The notes: a model not told the origin generated them from the sequence alone. 64,000 nucleotides of DNA from Incurvaria masculella (GCA_946894095.1 OX335647.2:20540001-20604000), one strand, 5' to 3'; numbered from the stretch's first letter, positions 23,042 through 33,425 are shown. Made by a program: numbers and translations.

Positions 23042-23279
23042 ATCGTTTTGAAATAAAAAAGTGGTTATTTTTAAAAATAGTAAAATATGTAATGTTTTAA
23101 AAACTTACGGTTTTTCAGTGCTTGGCTGATATGTTTCGCCTCCAACGACGGAAGCATCGTCAGGGCCACTTCGTTGCTTCTTTTTCTTCACGTGGTTTTT
23201 TTATGCCATTACGGAACTGAATGCAATTAAGTGTTATCACGCCCTTAATGAATAATATGTATCTCCCAGAAAACGTTAT

Positions 23280-23399
23280 TTGGCGGTCTTTGGCGTTATT
23301 TAGCATAACATAATATTCTTTGCATTGTTTGGCAATATTTAGCATTTTTGCGAATTTCCTGTCTCCTTCTAATGACATCTAGTCATTCATACGAAGAAA
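23280..23399. repeat. Relative of the 17.4-kb TTTGGCG repeat
   Basis: 'tggcggtctttggcgttatt' to 'ttcctgtctccttctaatga' matches both halves flanking the RTE insertion at 17452-17750, showing the uninterrupted state. Confidence 0.6.
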
Positions 23400-23499
23400 T
23401 ATTTTGTTTTTCTTATGTGACTAGACATGGATGGGTAATACCACACCTATGTTCTGTCATGATATTAACCCAACACACCTCATGGGAACTAAGTACCAT
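23400..23499 (-). mobile_element. Family-1 SINE tail fragment
   Basis: 'gtgactagacatggatgggt' followed by 'cccaacacacctcatggga', the inverted tail of the 5S/tRNA-headed SINEs. The rest is missing. Confidence 0.7.
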
Positions 23500-23544
23500 G
23501 AATAACTTCAATATAAGTAAGGCATTATATTTTTAATGTAATAC

Positions 23545-23890
23545 CATACCCACCGCATTCCTAAAAGATTAGATTCATTGCCAGTACCTTTTCTTTATGA
23601 GAACGGCTACATTGAACTAGATGGAAAAAAAATCCGTTGCCGTTTCGGCCATATTTTCATTCAATATGATGGTACAAAACCGGGTGGGCTTAATCCTAAC
23701 ACTTAGTAGAGACATACAAGTTTAACATGGTTTCCAAACTATTATGCAGCTCGCACTCGTGACGAAGTGCACTTTTCCAACTTTAAAGGAAAGAATGTGG
23801 GTCATGAACGGGCGGGGATTTGAACCAATGACCTCTGGCATGCGAGGCAATTCGTCTCGACCCAGAGCTACGAGCCACTCAAATAATATC
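23545..23890 (-). mobile_element. tRNA-headed SINE, family 1
   Basis: On the minus strand the head (about 23885-23800) shows 'gtggctcgtagctctgggtc' and a box B 'ggttcaaatccc'. The body and tail then follow in the usual order, ending near 'ggaatgcggtgg'. Moderately diverged. Confidence 0.8.
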
Positions 23891-24039
23891 CCTATGACTT
23901 AGTATTTCCCACGCTTTGTATAGAAACTTGTCAACTTAAAAAAACAACGAGAAAATGTTCTTTGTAGGATATATCAGTAGTATTAAACAAAGATATTCTG
24001 CAGGTGACCACTAAATCATAACGATATCTCAGCTTCCGA

Positions 24040-24215
24040 GTGGTCACACACCGCCCGCCCACGCCGCGCCGCCGCCGCGGGTGCCGCCCGCCCTCCGCCG
24101 GCGTCGAAGAACAGTTACCCGAAGCCACCCGAAGGCACCCACCGACCGCAACCGCAGGCCTGGCGGCTCTCGGGATTAAATGACCCGTTAATAACCATTT
24201 CTCAGATCGAGGGCG
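24040..24215. other. GC-rich island, possible conserved non-coding element
   Basis: 24050-24180 is strongly GC-rich (cgccgccgccgcgggtgccg) and is followed by 'gggattaaatgacccgttaa', a pair of homeodomain-like TAAT/ATTAA cores. No repeat partner in the window and no known protein in any frame. Regulatory function is inference. Confidence 0.3.
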
Positions 24216-24381
24216 CTTTTTCAAGGAGCTTTAGATCAGAAGAAATATTTGTTCGTATCGATTTGCTTCTAAATATCGTTAGTACATTTATTTTAAGAAA
24301 CCACAGTCAATACAGGTTGATATAATGTACTGTACTTATCATCATTCACGTCCTTGTCGAGTACAACTTAAGTACTATTTT

Positions 24382-24789
24382 GAGCGGCTCGTAGCCTAGT
24401 GGCGCGGGGACTGGCCTAGCGTACCAGAGGCCCGGGTTCAATACCAACTTGCACCACTGTCTTTCTCTCTCAGAGTTCGATAAGTGCATTTCGTCACGAA
24501 TGCGAGCTGCTCCACGGTTCGGAATCAATGTAAAACTGTAGGTCCCCTTCCCCTACTAGGTGGTAGGGTTTAAGCCCACCCGGGATGGTACCATCGCATT
24601 GGATGAAAAGATGGTCGATGCGGAAATGAAAAATTGTCCGTGTTTTCCATCCAGTTCAATGTAGCCGTGCTCATAAAGGGAAGGTCCTGGCATGGCACCT
24701 AATTTCTTCGGGAATGTGGTGTATTGGGCTAATATCATAACGGTAGTTGTGTGGTATTAGCCATCCATGTCAGGTCGCATAAAAAAAAA
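24382..24789 (+). mobile_element. tRNA-headed SINE, family 1, best copy
   Basis: Complete: head 'gagcggctcgtagcctagtg' with box B 'gggttcaatacc', body 'aggtggtagggtttaagccc', 'catccagttcaatgtagccg', tail 'agccatccatgtcaggtcgc' and a poly(A) run. The copy at 56142-56554 differs at only a small number of sites, so both inserted recently. Confidence 0.9.
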
Positions 24790-25065
24790 CTATTTATGTT
24801 ACATTAGCTAACATAACATCGTGAGGAAGCCCGCCACTTTGGTGTAGCTAGGTTTTCTTGCATGGTAGATGACAGATCAGTGGGCTCGTTACTCATCGTA
24901 TGTGCCAAAAGCATCATTGGGCGAAACGAAGTGGACACTCCTCAACCACTGGGTACACCCGGATTCCATAAAAGGCACCCATGATGATTTTGTTATTATA
25001 ATTCATTAAAATATAATCAACATTCGACGCCATATACGACCGTTTAGTAATGAACTGTTTTAATG

Positions 25066-25400
25066 TAACTGGACATGGATGTATGGTGCTAGATAACACA
25101 TCCACCGTCATGATATTAGCCCAACATATCATATTTCCGAAGGAATTATGTGGCACCAGGACGTTCCCTTTATGAGCACGGCTACATTGAACTTTATGAA
25201 AAACCCGGACACATTTTCATTTCCGTTTCGACATTCTTTTAATCCAACCCGGGCGGGGTTTACCTTACCACCTAGAAGGGGACCTACATAGATTCCACTA
25301 AATACAAAGAAAGTGGTGCATAATCTGGAGGGGGCATTGAACCCATGACCTCTGGCATTTAAGTTAACACCCCCTGTCCCTGAGCTACGAGCCGCTGGAA
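25066..25400 (-). mobile_element. tRNA-headed SINE, family 1, diverged
   Basis: Minus-strand order: head ending 'ggctcgtagctcagggacag' near 25395, 'gggttcaatgccc' box B, body with 'aggtggtaaggtaaaccccg', tail ending 'catccatgtcc' near 25075. Several internal deletions. Confidence 0.8.
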
Positions 25401-25579
25401 ACTTATTGCAGGGGATAAACTAATAGATTTGATCTGTGCAAAACATTGGCTCCACAATACAGTCCCAGATGAAACATTGATTCGAACCCTCCTAAATACG
25501 CCTCGGTTTTAGTGGTCGTATTAATTATCCACAAAGTTTCTTCCCTTATATTTTATTATCCGACATAAGTTATAACTCC

Positions 25580-25735
25580 ACGCTATTAGCAGTCAGGGCC
25601 TGGTCCGTCCGTAATTCCCTTGATTAATCGTCCATTAATAAGTTAGTCGGCAGCGATTCGCTAAACAATCAGAGCCATCTGCCTCGCTCCGCGCCGCGAA
25701 CTTGTGCCCTGCGACTACTTTTATTTTAGACGTAA
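25580..25735. other. Possible conserved non-coding element
   Basis: 'cttgattaatcgtccattaa' (25619-25638) packs two homeodomain-type cores into 20 bp, inside a GC-richer stretch not repeated elsewhere in the window. No coding signature. Function is inference. Confidence 0.3.
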
Positions 25736-25854
25736 ATTGCTCTCACTGTTCTTGGCGAAGCGCGATGCGGTAAAGACACAATTGTAGAGAAAACGATTTA
25801 CATGCAAACATACTTGCATACATGAAATCACGTCCGTCCATCAGTACCCGAAGT

Positions 25855-26196
25855 CCCAGTTTACGGCAAACCGATCGACTGGCGTTTTCAAATGTATGGA
25901 GAAATTGAAGAGCGCGCGCAGTGGGCGTTAAGCGAGCTAACATTTGCGAGTCCCAGTTCGATTTGACAACTTACTCAACGTTGCCGTAAATACGTCGATG
26001 TTGCCGTTTACGTCGACTCCGCGTTTTCATACACATCGGAAGTCCGAGTTTTACTTTGACAGCTTGAAGAAGTAAAACCACAGAATATCTAGTAAAAACA
26101 TGTATGGAGTTTGATGTTTTTACGGAAAACGCGAGTCGATCGGTTTGTCGTAAACGCCAATTTAGGTGAGAACTCAGACTGACCACTCAGACTTAA
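25855..26196 (-). mobile_element. MITE family D, copy 2
   Basis: The left arm 'ggcaaaccgatcgactggcg' and right arm 'cgagtcgatcggtttgtcg' pair. It ends 'agaactcagactgaccactc', the inverse of the start of copy 1. A family E repeat begins about 10 bp after it. Confidence 0.75.
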
Positions 26197-26204
26197 TTCT
26201 TATT

Positions 26205-26390
26205 AGTTTTCAGTTTTACCTATTTGTTGTTATATCGGCAAAATAAATACACACACTTTGAAAATTTCAGCTGCCTACCTATTACGGTTAATGAGATACA
26301 GCCCTGTGACAGACGGACGGACGGACGGACGGACAGCGGAGGCTTAGTAATAGGGTTCCGTTGGCACCCTCTGGGTACGGAACCCTAAAA
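26205..26390 (+). mobile_element. GGAC-microsatellite repeat (family E), copy 3
   Basis: 5'-truncated: starts near 'tttacctatttgttgttata', contains 'gaaaatttcagctgcctacc', four GGAC units at 26317-26333, and ends 'gggtacggaaccctaaaaat'. Confidence 0.8.
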
Positions 26391-26449
26391 ATAATTGATA
26401 AAAAAAGATATTTTATATAGTTAAGTGGAAATTTGTGTCATAAAACTAA

Positions 26450-26520
26450 GATGCTGATATGGTACCCATTCCCTCTGGAATGCTGTGTGTTGGGCTTACT
26501 ATGACAGTAGGTCTCCTTCC
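26450..26520 (+). mobile_element. Family-1 SINE tail fragment
   Basis: 'acccattccctctggaatgc' and 'gtgttgggcttactatgaca' correspond to the SINE tail; head and body absent. Confidence 0.55.
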
Positions 26521-27690
26521 CGCCATTCTGATCGCTCGCGCGTCATCTCGACGCATCAACGCACCCGCCTTACCACCAGTAGCCTAACCGCATCAGTGTT
26601 TTTTTAGTAATTAAATTAATCAATTCTTAGAACAAAAGCGAATAAGTTTTAAATACGAGAAATGCAATCTAAGATGTCTTGACTTCAATTATTATACTAC
26701 TATAATACTACTATACTACTATAATTAATTAGATGTAATTTGAAATACATTCTCACAAAGACAAGTACAATTTTATCTTGTTGTATGTAGTAACATCTTC
26801 TTAAAATACAGTTCATTAGTTTTGCATAAATTGCCAGGCTTTCGCAACCCGTTTGCATAATTGTCAGTTGATTGCATAAACTTGCATATTTTTTGCGCTG
26901 AACGGAACCTTCACCCCATTTTCTTGATGCATAATTTCATCAATTTATTTTTATGCATTTCAAATCCAAATGTTATTAGGTTAAGTTTCGTTTGTATTCA
27001 AGTAATTCTTAGTTTAATGGATTCTCGGAAAATGTCAGTTTTCCTCAATAATAAATAAATAATAAACATATTATTATTAACAGTAAAAACTATTATAATT
27101 TTATTAATTTAGTCAATAAAACACAACCGTTATCCCATTAATTTCTGTTTCAGCGACATCTTAATTTATTTTAAGCATTTTGAAAATAATATGTGCTGTT
27201 TTAAGCTTAAAACCTTCCCGAATCCGAATTTAAAAATGTATCAATGATTATCTTTTGGATAATTTAAATTAAGTTTAAATTTTTATTTTTCGTATGTTAC
27301 CTCTGTATACCCATCTAAATATGTATTGTAATTATGTAAACCTTATCATGCCTATTTTAATATATTTATCTCTTTTTTTTCATGTTATGCAATAAAAATA
27401 TGCAATGTAAAAGAACAAAAATTGCTTGGAATGTAAGAATTTAATAGCCCACGTATAGTCATACACAGACAAACCGATAGGTTTCGCGCGTACAGCATAA
27501 CGTAATCATGTATGTTTCTAAAATATTAAAATAAACGCGCCATTTTGTGGCAATGAACTGAACTGAATGCTGTTATTAAATATAGAATTTCCGTGCGAAA
27601 TATTTTAATGTACCGAAACCCGCACACCTTATGTATAATATAGAAGGCGACTAGGGTAAGCGACAATATTCCAAACTTGACACTTCTCAC
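26521..27690. other. AT-rich, no gene recognised
   Basis: Includes a TACTA/ATAATA-type low-complexity patch at 26690-26735. The plus frame at 26861-27058 has no known motif. If the exon at 27691-27777 is real, this is its first intron on the minus strand. Confidence 0.45.
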
Positions 27691-27777
27691 CTCGACAAGG
27701 GTCCACAGAAGTCTAAATACGGTTTCTACTAATAATTTAGTAGAACGGGTAAACGTTTCACATATCTGCCCAGCCAT
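27691..27777 (-). CDS. Candidate first coding exon of an unidentified gene
   Basis: On the minus strand an ATG at 27777 sits in a good context (acaaaATGG) and opens 29 codons ending ...LLWTLVE. The frame then meets GTGAGA at 27690-27685, a standard splice donor, after exactly 87 bases (phase 0). The peptide is an amphipathic, mostly helical-looking segment, MAGQICETFTRS then TKLLVETVFRLLW. I do not recognise the protein. No following exon was found to the left, so the intron would be long. The unspliced frame continues to 27526 with a hydrophobic tail that looks intronic. It could be chance. Confidence 0.3.
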
Positions 27778-28344
27778 TTTGTTTTATTTTCGTTGACGTA
27801 CAAAAATCTGTTTCCGTTTGGCGCATTAGTTACTAATGCAATAGAATTATAATAACGAAACGTAATTTGCCTATGGAATAAACGTAATTTTATTTTCCTT
27901 TTAAAATTACAACCATTGTGTCCATTGTGAATAATCCAGGTGAAGTAAAAATGTTATGTTGCCTCAAATATACATGCAGTAAGGATGAAAGTATGAAGTT
28001 ACATGTTAAAACGATACATAATACATATTTACCATATAAATACAAAACAAATCATACAAGTTATAGAATATTTTGTCTAGTAGGTACTCACATATAATAT
28101 CCAAGTCTCAGTTCGCTTACAACTAGAGAAGCAAACATTCGATTTCGATGCGGTTTATCCCTACATATAGCTTTATTTTTCCCACAACTACTACACGTAA
28201 CGCTAAACTACCAGAGTGGGGTTAAATATGAGAGAAGTTGGGAAAAATCGTATCGATCGTAACCAATATACCAATACTCTACAAACAGCGGATATCATAC
28301 AATTCCTAAAAAGATATTAGATAAAGATAATTATCCAGTACGGT
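27778..28344. other. No gene recognised
   Basis: Upstream (minus strand) of the candidate exon. AT-rich, no clear core promoter and no repeat partner seen. Confidence 0.4.
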
Positions 28345-28675
28345 CAGTCCGAGCTCTCATATAAATTGGCGTTAACGGAACTTCGAAGTTACGTAAACAT
28401 GTCAAACCCATGCAAACTTTTACTACTGATTCTGTGTTTTTAATTTTTCCAGCCGTCTGTCAAAATCTAACTCGCGCTTCCAATTTGTATGAAAATGCGA
28501 AGTCAACGTATTTACGGCGACGACGAGTAAGCTATCAAATCAAACTCGGACTCGCAAATCTTAATTCCCTCAACGCCCACTGCGCGCGCTATTCAATTTC
28601 TTCATACATTTGAAAACACTAGTCGAACGGTTTGGCGTAAACGACAATTTAGGTGAAAAGTCGGCCTAGGTGCTC
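28345..28675 (+). mobile_element. MITE family D, copy 3
   Basis: Starts 'cggtcagtccgagctctcat', contains 'gtcaacgtatttacggcgac' and 'tcggactcgcaaatc', and ends 'ggcgtaaacgacaatttagg'. More diverged than copies 1 and 2. Confidence 0.7.
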
Positions 28676-28847
28676 TAGGGGTACTAGTTAACCGGTTACG
28701 CAATGAAAGTTCTCGGCAGGACATGCCTCACAAGCATTTAAAATCGTATTGTGTACAACTAACTCTACTATGTGTTATCAATCAAAAAGTTTAATTTGTA
28801 TGTACTCGTTCATGGATGACTAATGTATGTAGAGTCAAGATGTCAAA

Positions 28848-28948
28848 GCGAAGGTCCTGGCATGGCACCTCATTCCTTCGAGCATGCGGTGTGTTGGGCT
28901 AAAATCGTGACGGTGCGTGTGGTGTGCCATCAATGTCCAGTTGAGAAA
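28848..28948 (+). mobile_element. Family-1 SINE tail fragment
   Basis: 'aaggtcctggcatggcacct' through 'ggtgtgttgggctaaaatcg' to 'catcaatgtccagttgag'; 5'-truncated copy of the SINE tail. Confidence 0.8.
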
Positions 28949-29052
28949 AATCGGACAAGCATGAACGTGTTCACATGCCGAGCGTGTCGCACTGTTGGAC
29001 ATGGAAGAAATTCGCCCTCTTACAATTGCACAAGATTGCAATTTCATACAAA

Positions 29053-29368
29053 AAAGCCAAGTACGAGTCGGACTCGCACACGAAGGGTTCCGTACCATCG
29101 TACAAGATTTAACACAAAAAAATCACGTTTTTTGTATGGGACCCCCCTTTAATTATCATTATTATTTTATTTTACCTATTTGTTGTTATAGCGGCAAAAT
29201 AAAGACACACTCTGTGAAAATTTCAGCTGCCTACCTATTACAGTTCATGAGATACAGCCCTGTGACAGACGGACAGACGGACGGACGGACGGACGGACGG
29301 ACGGACGGACAGCGGAGGCTTAGTAATAGGGTTCCGTTCTCACCTTTTGGGTACGGAACCCTAAAAAG
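29053..29368 (+). mobile_element. GGAC-microsatellite repeat (family E), copy 4, most complete
   Basis: Starts 'aagccaagtacgagtcggac', then 'acgaagggttccgtaccatc', 'tttgtatgggacccccc', 'gtgaaaatttcagctgccta', a GGAC array at 29278-29313 (about nine units), and ends 'gggtacggaaccctaaaaag'. The open frame at 28995-29414 reads through the microsatellite (TDGRTDGRTDG) and is not a gene. Confidence 0.85.
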
Positions 29369-30184
29369 CGCTTTAGATATTTCGGATAATATTTATCAAC
29401 ACGTCTCAAGTTAACCTATATCCGTTAACCGTTAAGGGCCTAGGACTAGCCAAATCACAAAGTTAGACGAGGCACCCCAAGTTAACTAACTAAGTCTGAC
29501 GATTATAAGTGTCATTCTTACAATATATGATTCCTTGTCTAGGAATTGAATTATTTTCGTTAATGTATGTTTCCTTTTTCTATACAAAATACATTGCGGA
29601 AACGGTGTCCATTTCCGAACTTTTTTGACTAAATGTAGAAATCTAAAAGCAAATGGAATTTTTTGTTTATGCATATATGCTGTTTTTGCTTATATCTAGA
29701 AATCGAATTACTTTCAGATTTCTAATGAGAAAAATCAACTTTTTTATTTTTATTATTATTTAAATAAATGATGGAATAAAAAAATATTAACAATCCATTA
29801 TCAGTCTGGAGTTCTATTTGGATTTGCTGAAGCTTTTCACTACATATTATTACATTTGTTATAAAGTGCATTTGTATGGCGCGAGTAGTTGGCTAGTCCT
29901 AGCGCCTTAATAGGAAACAATTCGGGAACAAATTGCGTGTGACAGGCAGACATTAGAGCCAGAGACCATAAGGGTCCCTTTTTTTGTTTTTTGCGACGGG
30001 ACCCTAAAGCATTGTGATCACCAGTGTAATTCACGTGGCTCTAATCTCTGCTTACCCGTCCAGGCAAGCAGCATGCTTCACCGGCAGGCGATTTGAGCGT
30101 CTCGCTTTCTTTGGAAAGTACACGCCGAGATTTTGAAAATTGTATTGTGAGCTCTTTACAATACTAGTAACGCCGGTATAACGT
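29369..30184. other. No gene recognised
   Basis: Plain AT-rich DNA. 29967-30005 has a small hairpin of 'agggtccc' and 'gggaccct' around a T-rich loop. No coding signature. Confidence 0.5.
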
Positions 30185-30600
30185 TAAATAAATGTATGTA
30201 GGTATAATCTTATATACTGTGTTAGTAGGAGGCATTGATTACGGGAAGAGGGACTGTAGGAGAATTCCAAATTATGGGTATACAGCAGGTGGCGAAATTG
30301 GTTAGACGCATTACCCGCGAACGGTATGTTTTGCTGGTTCGGGTCCAGCCTTGCAGTATAATCGTAAAGTAGTTCTTTTTACAGGGATCTTTCTTATTAC
30401 GACGACGACATCAAGTGCGTCGGCGGAAAGCAGTGGTTCCGTACCGCTGAGGGCCGGGAGGACTGGAGAAAAATTGGAGAGGCGTATGTCCAGCAGTGGA
30501 CGCAAACACGCTGACTGACTGACTTCTTATTAATGTGTACTTGCTTCACGGCCGATTATACATACATGTCACAATTCTTTGCAATACCTATTGCCCGGGG
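30185..30600 (+). mobile_element. Family K element with Pol III-like boxes, copy 1, split by an RTE tail
   Basis: Contains a box-A-like 'tggcgaaattggttagacgc' (30300-30319) and a box-B-like 'ggttcgggtcc' (30346-30356) about 27 bp apart, a tRNA-type layout. It ends with 'gcttcacggccgattataca', an end shared with 32343 and 59268. An RTE 3' tail is inserted at about 30397-30527. Copies: 32112-32378 and 58946-59293. Confidence 0.7.
30397..30527 (+). pseudogene. RTE-type LINE 3' tail
   Basis: In frame it reads DIKCVGGKQWFRTAEGREDW...GEAYVQQWTQTR and then stop, matching the end of the 17.4-kb copy, followed by CTGACTGACTGAC. Extremely 5'-truncated (about 130 bp). Confidence 0.85.
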
Positions 30601-31002
30601 TAGGCAGAGTGGGTGGAGCGCTAATGCCGCACACCACTTTCTCGTTGAGCGTGCTGGAAGAGCGGCTGATGAGGGACTGGTGGAGGGTGGGTGGGGGACG
30701 GGTAGGGGTAGCCTGGCGGTGTCGGCGGACCCCAACTAGTGCTGGCACCGCTCGGCCGCCGAGATTGTGAGAGGCTAATTTAATGGAGCGACACTGTGAT
30801 AATGTAGGTGCAGGACCAACCTTAGGAATAGTTTCGGAATTAATAAAAAAAAAAATTTTGTTTTTTCGGAGTGCAACTATGAAATCATTGATTTAACACG
30901 CCACGTTTTGGGGGATGTATTGTTTTTGGAAGGAGTAGAAATAAGATACTTTCACAAAAGTGACGTGAATTATAATGTAATTGAGGTGTTATAGACATGC
31001 TA

Positions 31003-31163
31003 TTAAGTAAATATACTTTTTCGTACTAAGCAGGTACGTCGCTTATTCCAAGGAATGTGATATGTACGTATGTACATGTATCGGTCGATTATACATACAT
31101 ACATGTCACATTCCTTGGAATAAGCGACGTACCTGCTTAGTACGAAAAAGTATATTTACTTAA
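31003..31163. repeat. Near-perfect 160-bp inverted repeat (fold-back of family K ends)
   Basis: The left arm 31003-31060 (ttaagtaaatatactttttc ... ccaaggaatgtga) is perfectly complementary to 31106-31163. The arms continue with a few mismatches almost to the centre (atcggtcgat). Both ends carry TTAA. The inner part 'gtataatcgaccg' and 'cggtcgattatacat' are the terminal sequences of family K, so this is probably a K element that lost its interior. Confidence 0.9.
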
Positions 31164-31279
31164 GTCAACCTAGGACTGGCTCTAGCGTCTGATGCCAAAT
31201 ACGATTTTGGTGATGACGGCAATATGTTCAAGCTTTCGCATGGAACTGAACGTGATTAGGTGCTAACACCCCCTTAAGT

Positions 31280-31640
31280 GCCGGGAACCACACAGCATGG
31301 GTCTAGTCCTCACCTGTCCCTCGTCGACTACATCGGAGACAAACTTTTAAATCCCAACTTAATTGTGCCCCGCGAAAGTAGACCGCCGCAACAACTCTCT
31401 ACATATTTTATCATCTCGTGCTGCGGACGAGTTGACTTGACGCAATTAGTCTGAACTTATTTCAAGTCAAGTGCTCCAAACGAAGTTGCTATGGCTCTAC
31501 TTAGTCCGCGCCGCACCGCCACGTTACTTTTACGGGTAAATAATTAAGACTTGAGCCGCGGCTTAGCCGAGTAAGTCTAGCCGAGGCGGAGGCGTAAATA
31601 AAAGCTCAGGGACATTCGTCATCCAGACAATGTATGTATT
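31280..31640. other. GC-richer stretch, possible conserved non-coding element
   Basis: No repeat partner in the window. Contains 'gggtaaataattaagacttg' (31540-31559), with homeodomain-like cores, within GC-rich flanks 'ggcttagccgagtaagtcta'. No coding signature. Confidence 0.25.
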
Positions 31641-31711
31641 ACTGCCAATCTTGTTACGAAGGATTAGATGGTTGCTACACCGTATGGTTGAGAACATAAA
31701 CTAAAATAATG

Positions 31712-31948
31712 TACAGTCGAACAAAGAGTTTAGGATACACATCCGGTTGAATGAAAAGATGAACAGTGGAAACACTTTGACTTTTGGAAACAATTATAGT
31801 GTTGAGTATAGATTCAAACATAGTTGAGGATGTCTACTAGCTACTGAGTAAACAAAACCCTAACAAAATTGAATCAGAGGTTGTATTTAAACACCATTCA
31901 TTTTTACGTTTAACCGGAAGTGTATCCGGTTGACTTTGGTTGACTGTA
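31712..31948. mobile_element. MITE family M, TA-flanked
   Basis: Inverted ends 'tacagtcgaacaaagag' (left) and 'ctttggttgactgta' (right), with a second paired block 'ggatacacatccggttgaat'/'accggaagtgtatccggtt'. TA dinucleotides border both ends, fitting a Tc1/mariner-type mobilisation. About 235 bp, no ORF. Confidence 0.75.
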
Positions 31949-32111
31949 CTAATACAATGATTTGGAACTAGTTAAGGTACCCGGCTCCGCTCGGGTCAAT
32001 GTCATGTTGGACTGATTTCGGTCTGAATTATTTCCTGGATGAAAAGTAACCCACCAAAATGATGGTCCAGGACTATGTATCTATCTCTCAAATTTAATCA
32101 AAATTAATTAA

Positions 32112-32378
32112 ATAAAATAAATGTATGTAGGTATAATCTTAAATAATGTGTTAATAGAAGGCATTGATTACGGGAAGAGGGACTGTAGAAGAATTCCAAA
32201 TTATGGGTATACAGCAGGTGGCGAAATTGGTTAGACGCAATACCCGCGAATGGTATGTTTTGCTGGTTCGGGTCCGGCCTTACAGTAAATTCGTAAAGTA
32301 GTTCTTTTTACAGGGATCTAACTTTAATTAATGTTTCCTTGCTTCACAGTCGATTATACATACATACATGTCATATTC
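32112..32378 (+). mobile_element. Family K element, copy 2
   Basis: Same order as copy 1 without the RTE insertion: 'aatgtatgtaggtataatct', box-A-like 'ggcgaaattggttagacgc' (32221-32239), box-B-like 'ggttcgggtccggcc', then 'ccttgcttcacagtcgatta'. It closely resembles copy 1, about 5% different by eye. Confidence 0.7.
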
Positions 32379-32524
32379 CTTTTAATCAAAACCGCTTGAA
32401 CCGATATGGCATGATTTCACATTCCCATTTAGACCTTCGCAAACATTTGGGAGCGAATTTTAAAAGCATGTGCCACCAGATCCTTACGGCACTTGCACTG
32501 CTACATAGAAATTGATAAAAAACC

Positions 32525-32665
32525 AACATAGTGGGATTAACCCTACCACCTAGGAAGTAAGTAAGGAAGGGGACCTAAAGTTTTATGAGGAATACGAACC
32601 ACAGCCACCTTCGACATCGAAAACGGTAACCCATCCGGAATCTGACTGCGCCCAGAGTTGCTATA
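32525..32665 (-). mobile_element. SINE fragment with 5S rRNA-derived head
   Basis: On the minus strand 'agcaactctgggcgcagtca' and 'ccggatgggttaccg' (from 32662 to 32624) repeat the 5S rRNA internal promoter order seen at 22705-22749. These are followed by the family-1 body start (aggtccccttccttacttac, ctaggtggtagggttaatcc). Both ends are truncated. Confidence 0.75.
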
Positions 32666-32896
32666 CACTGATAAAATACGCATATAAATCGGGTGAGTGG
32701 TTCGAAGTTATCGCTCTACATAATATCGTGGAACTTTCTGTAGGCCTTTTTAACACTTACAATTTTCAAGTTCATAGTTTTAATTTTTCTCTTAAAGTTT
32801 GTATTAATAATTTTAAAAAAATATGCACAATCGTTGCTCGTTGATTGATCCCCATCGCTCCTTATATTAATGAAAAAAAGGCAGATAGCGATTACC

Positions 32897-32921
32897 CCCC
32901 CCCCCCTCCCCCCAAGCCGCC
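32897..32921. repeat. Poly(C) run
   Basis: Thirteen-base C run interrupted by one T, then more C. Simple sequence. Confidence 0.9.
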
Positions 32922-33204
32922 CCGCCTCGGGGCATTACGGTATGTATGACAGCTACATCTTAGCATAAGCGGAACTGAATTCTATATAGCCTATCCTGTG
33001 TCTCATTTAATCAAATATACGTGTAGTAAGTTTCACCGAGTTCGGATGATCGGTTTAAGAGTTATGAAGGTACATACATACACACATACATACAGAACTG
33101 ATTTCTAAAAATCGTGAATTTAGTTTTAGTATCATACATAAAGTCTACAAACGAAGTATCGTAGAAAACCAAGCAACGTACTCCATGAACACCCCTTACA
33201 GATT

Positions 33205-33425
33205 TATTATTAGTATAGATGACTTCTCCATTCATATTTTTATCCCCCTTTTTACTCCCTATGAGTTAAGGTTTCGCCACAAGAGGTAGCCTATGTCCTT
33301 TCGCAAGGTCGAGATGCCCTCTATACAAATTTTATGCAAACTGGTTCATCGGTTTAGGCATAACGACGTCACAGACAGACTTACTTTCGCATTTATAAAA
33401 TACTAATATAGTAAATTTTGCAACG
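33205..33425 (-). repeat. Dispersed repeat with 'aaatgcgaaagtaa' end
   Basis: The minus-strand reading 'actatattagtattttataa', 'atgcgaaagtaagtctgtct', 'aaaccgatgaaccagtttgc' matches the start of the segment at 55645-55745. I recognise the pattern as common in lepidopteran introns and intergenic DNA; class unknown. Confidence 0.55.

Noticed and set aside
28995..29414. 139-codon open frame as a protein gene
   Set aside because: It runs through the GGAC microsatellite and dispersed repeat E; the repeated TDGR residues are a by-product.
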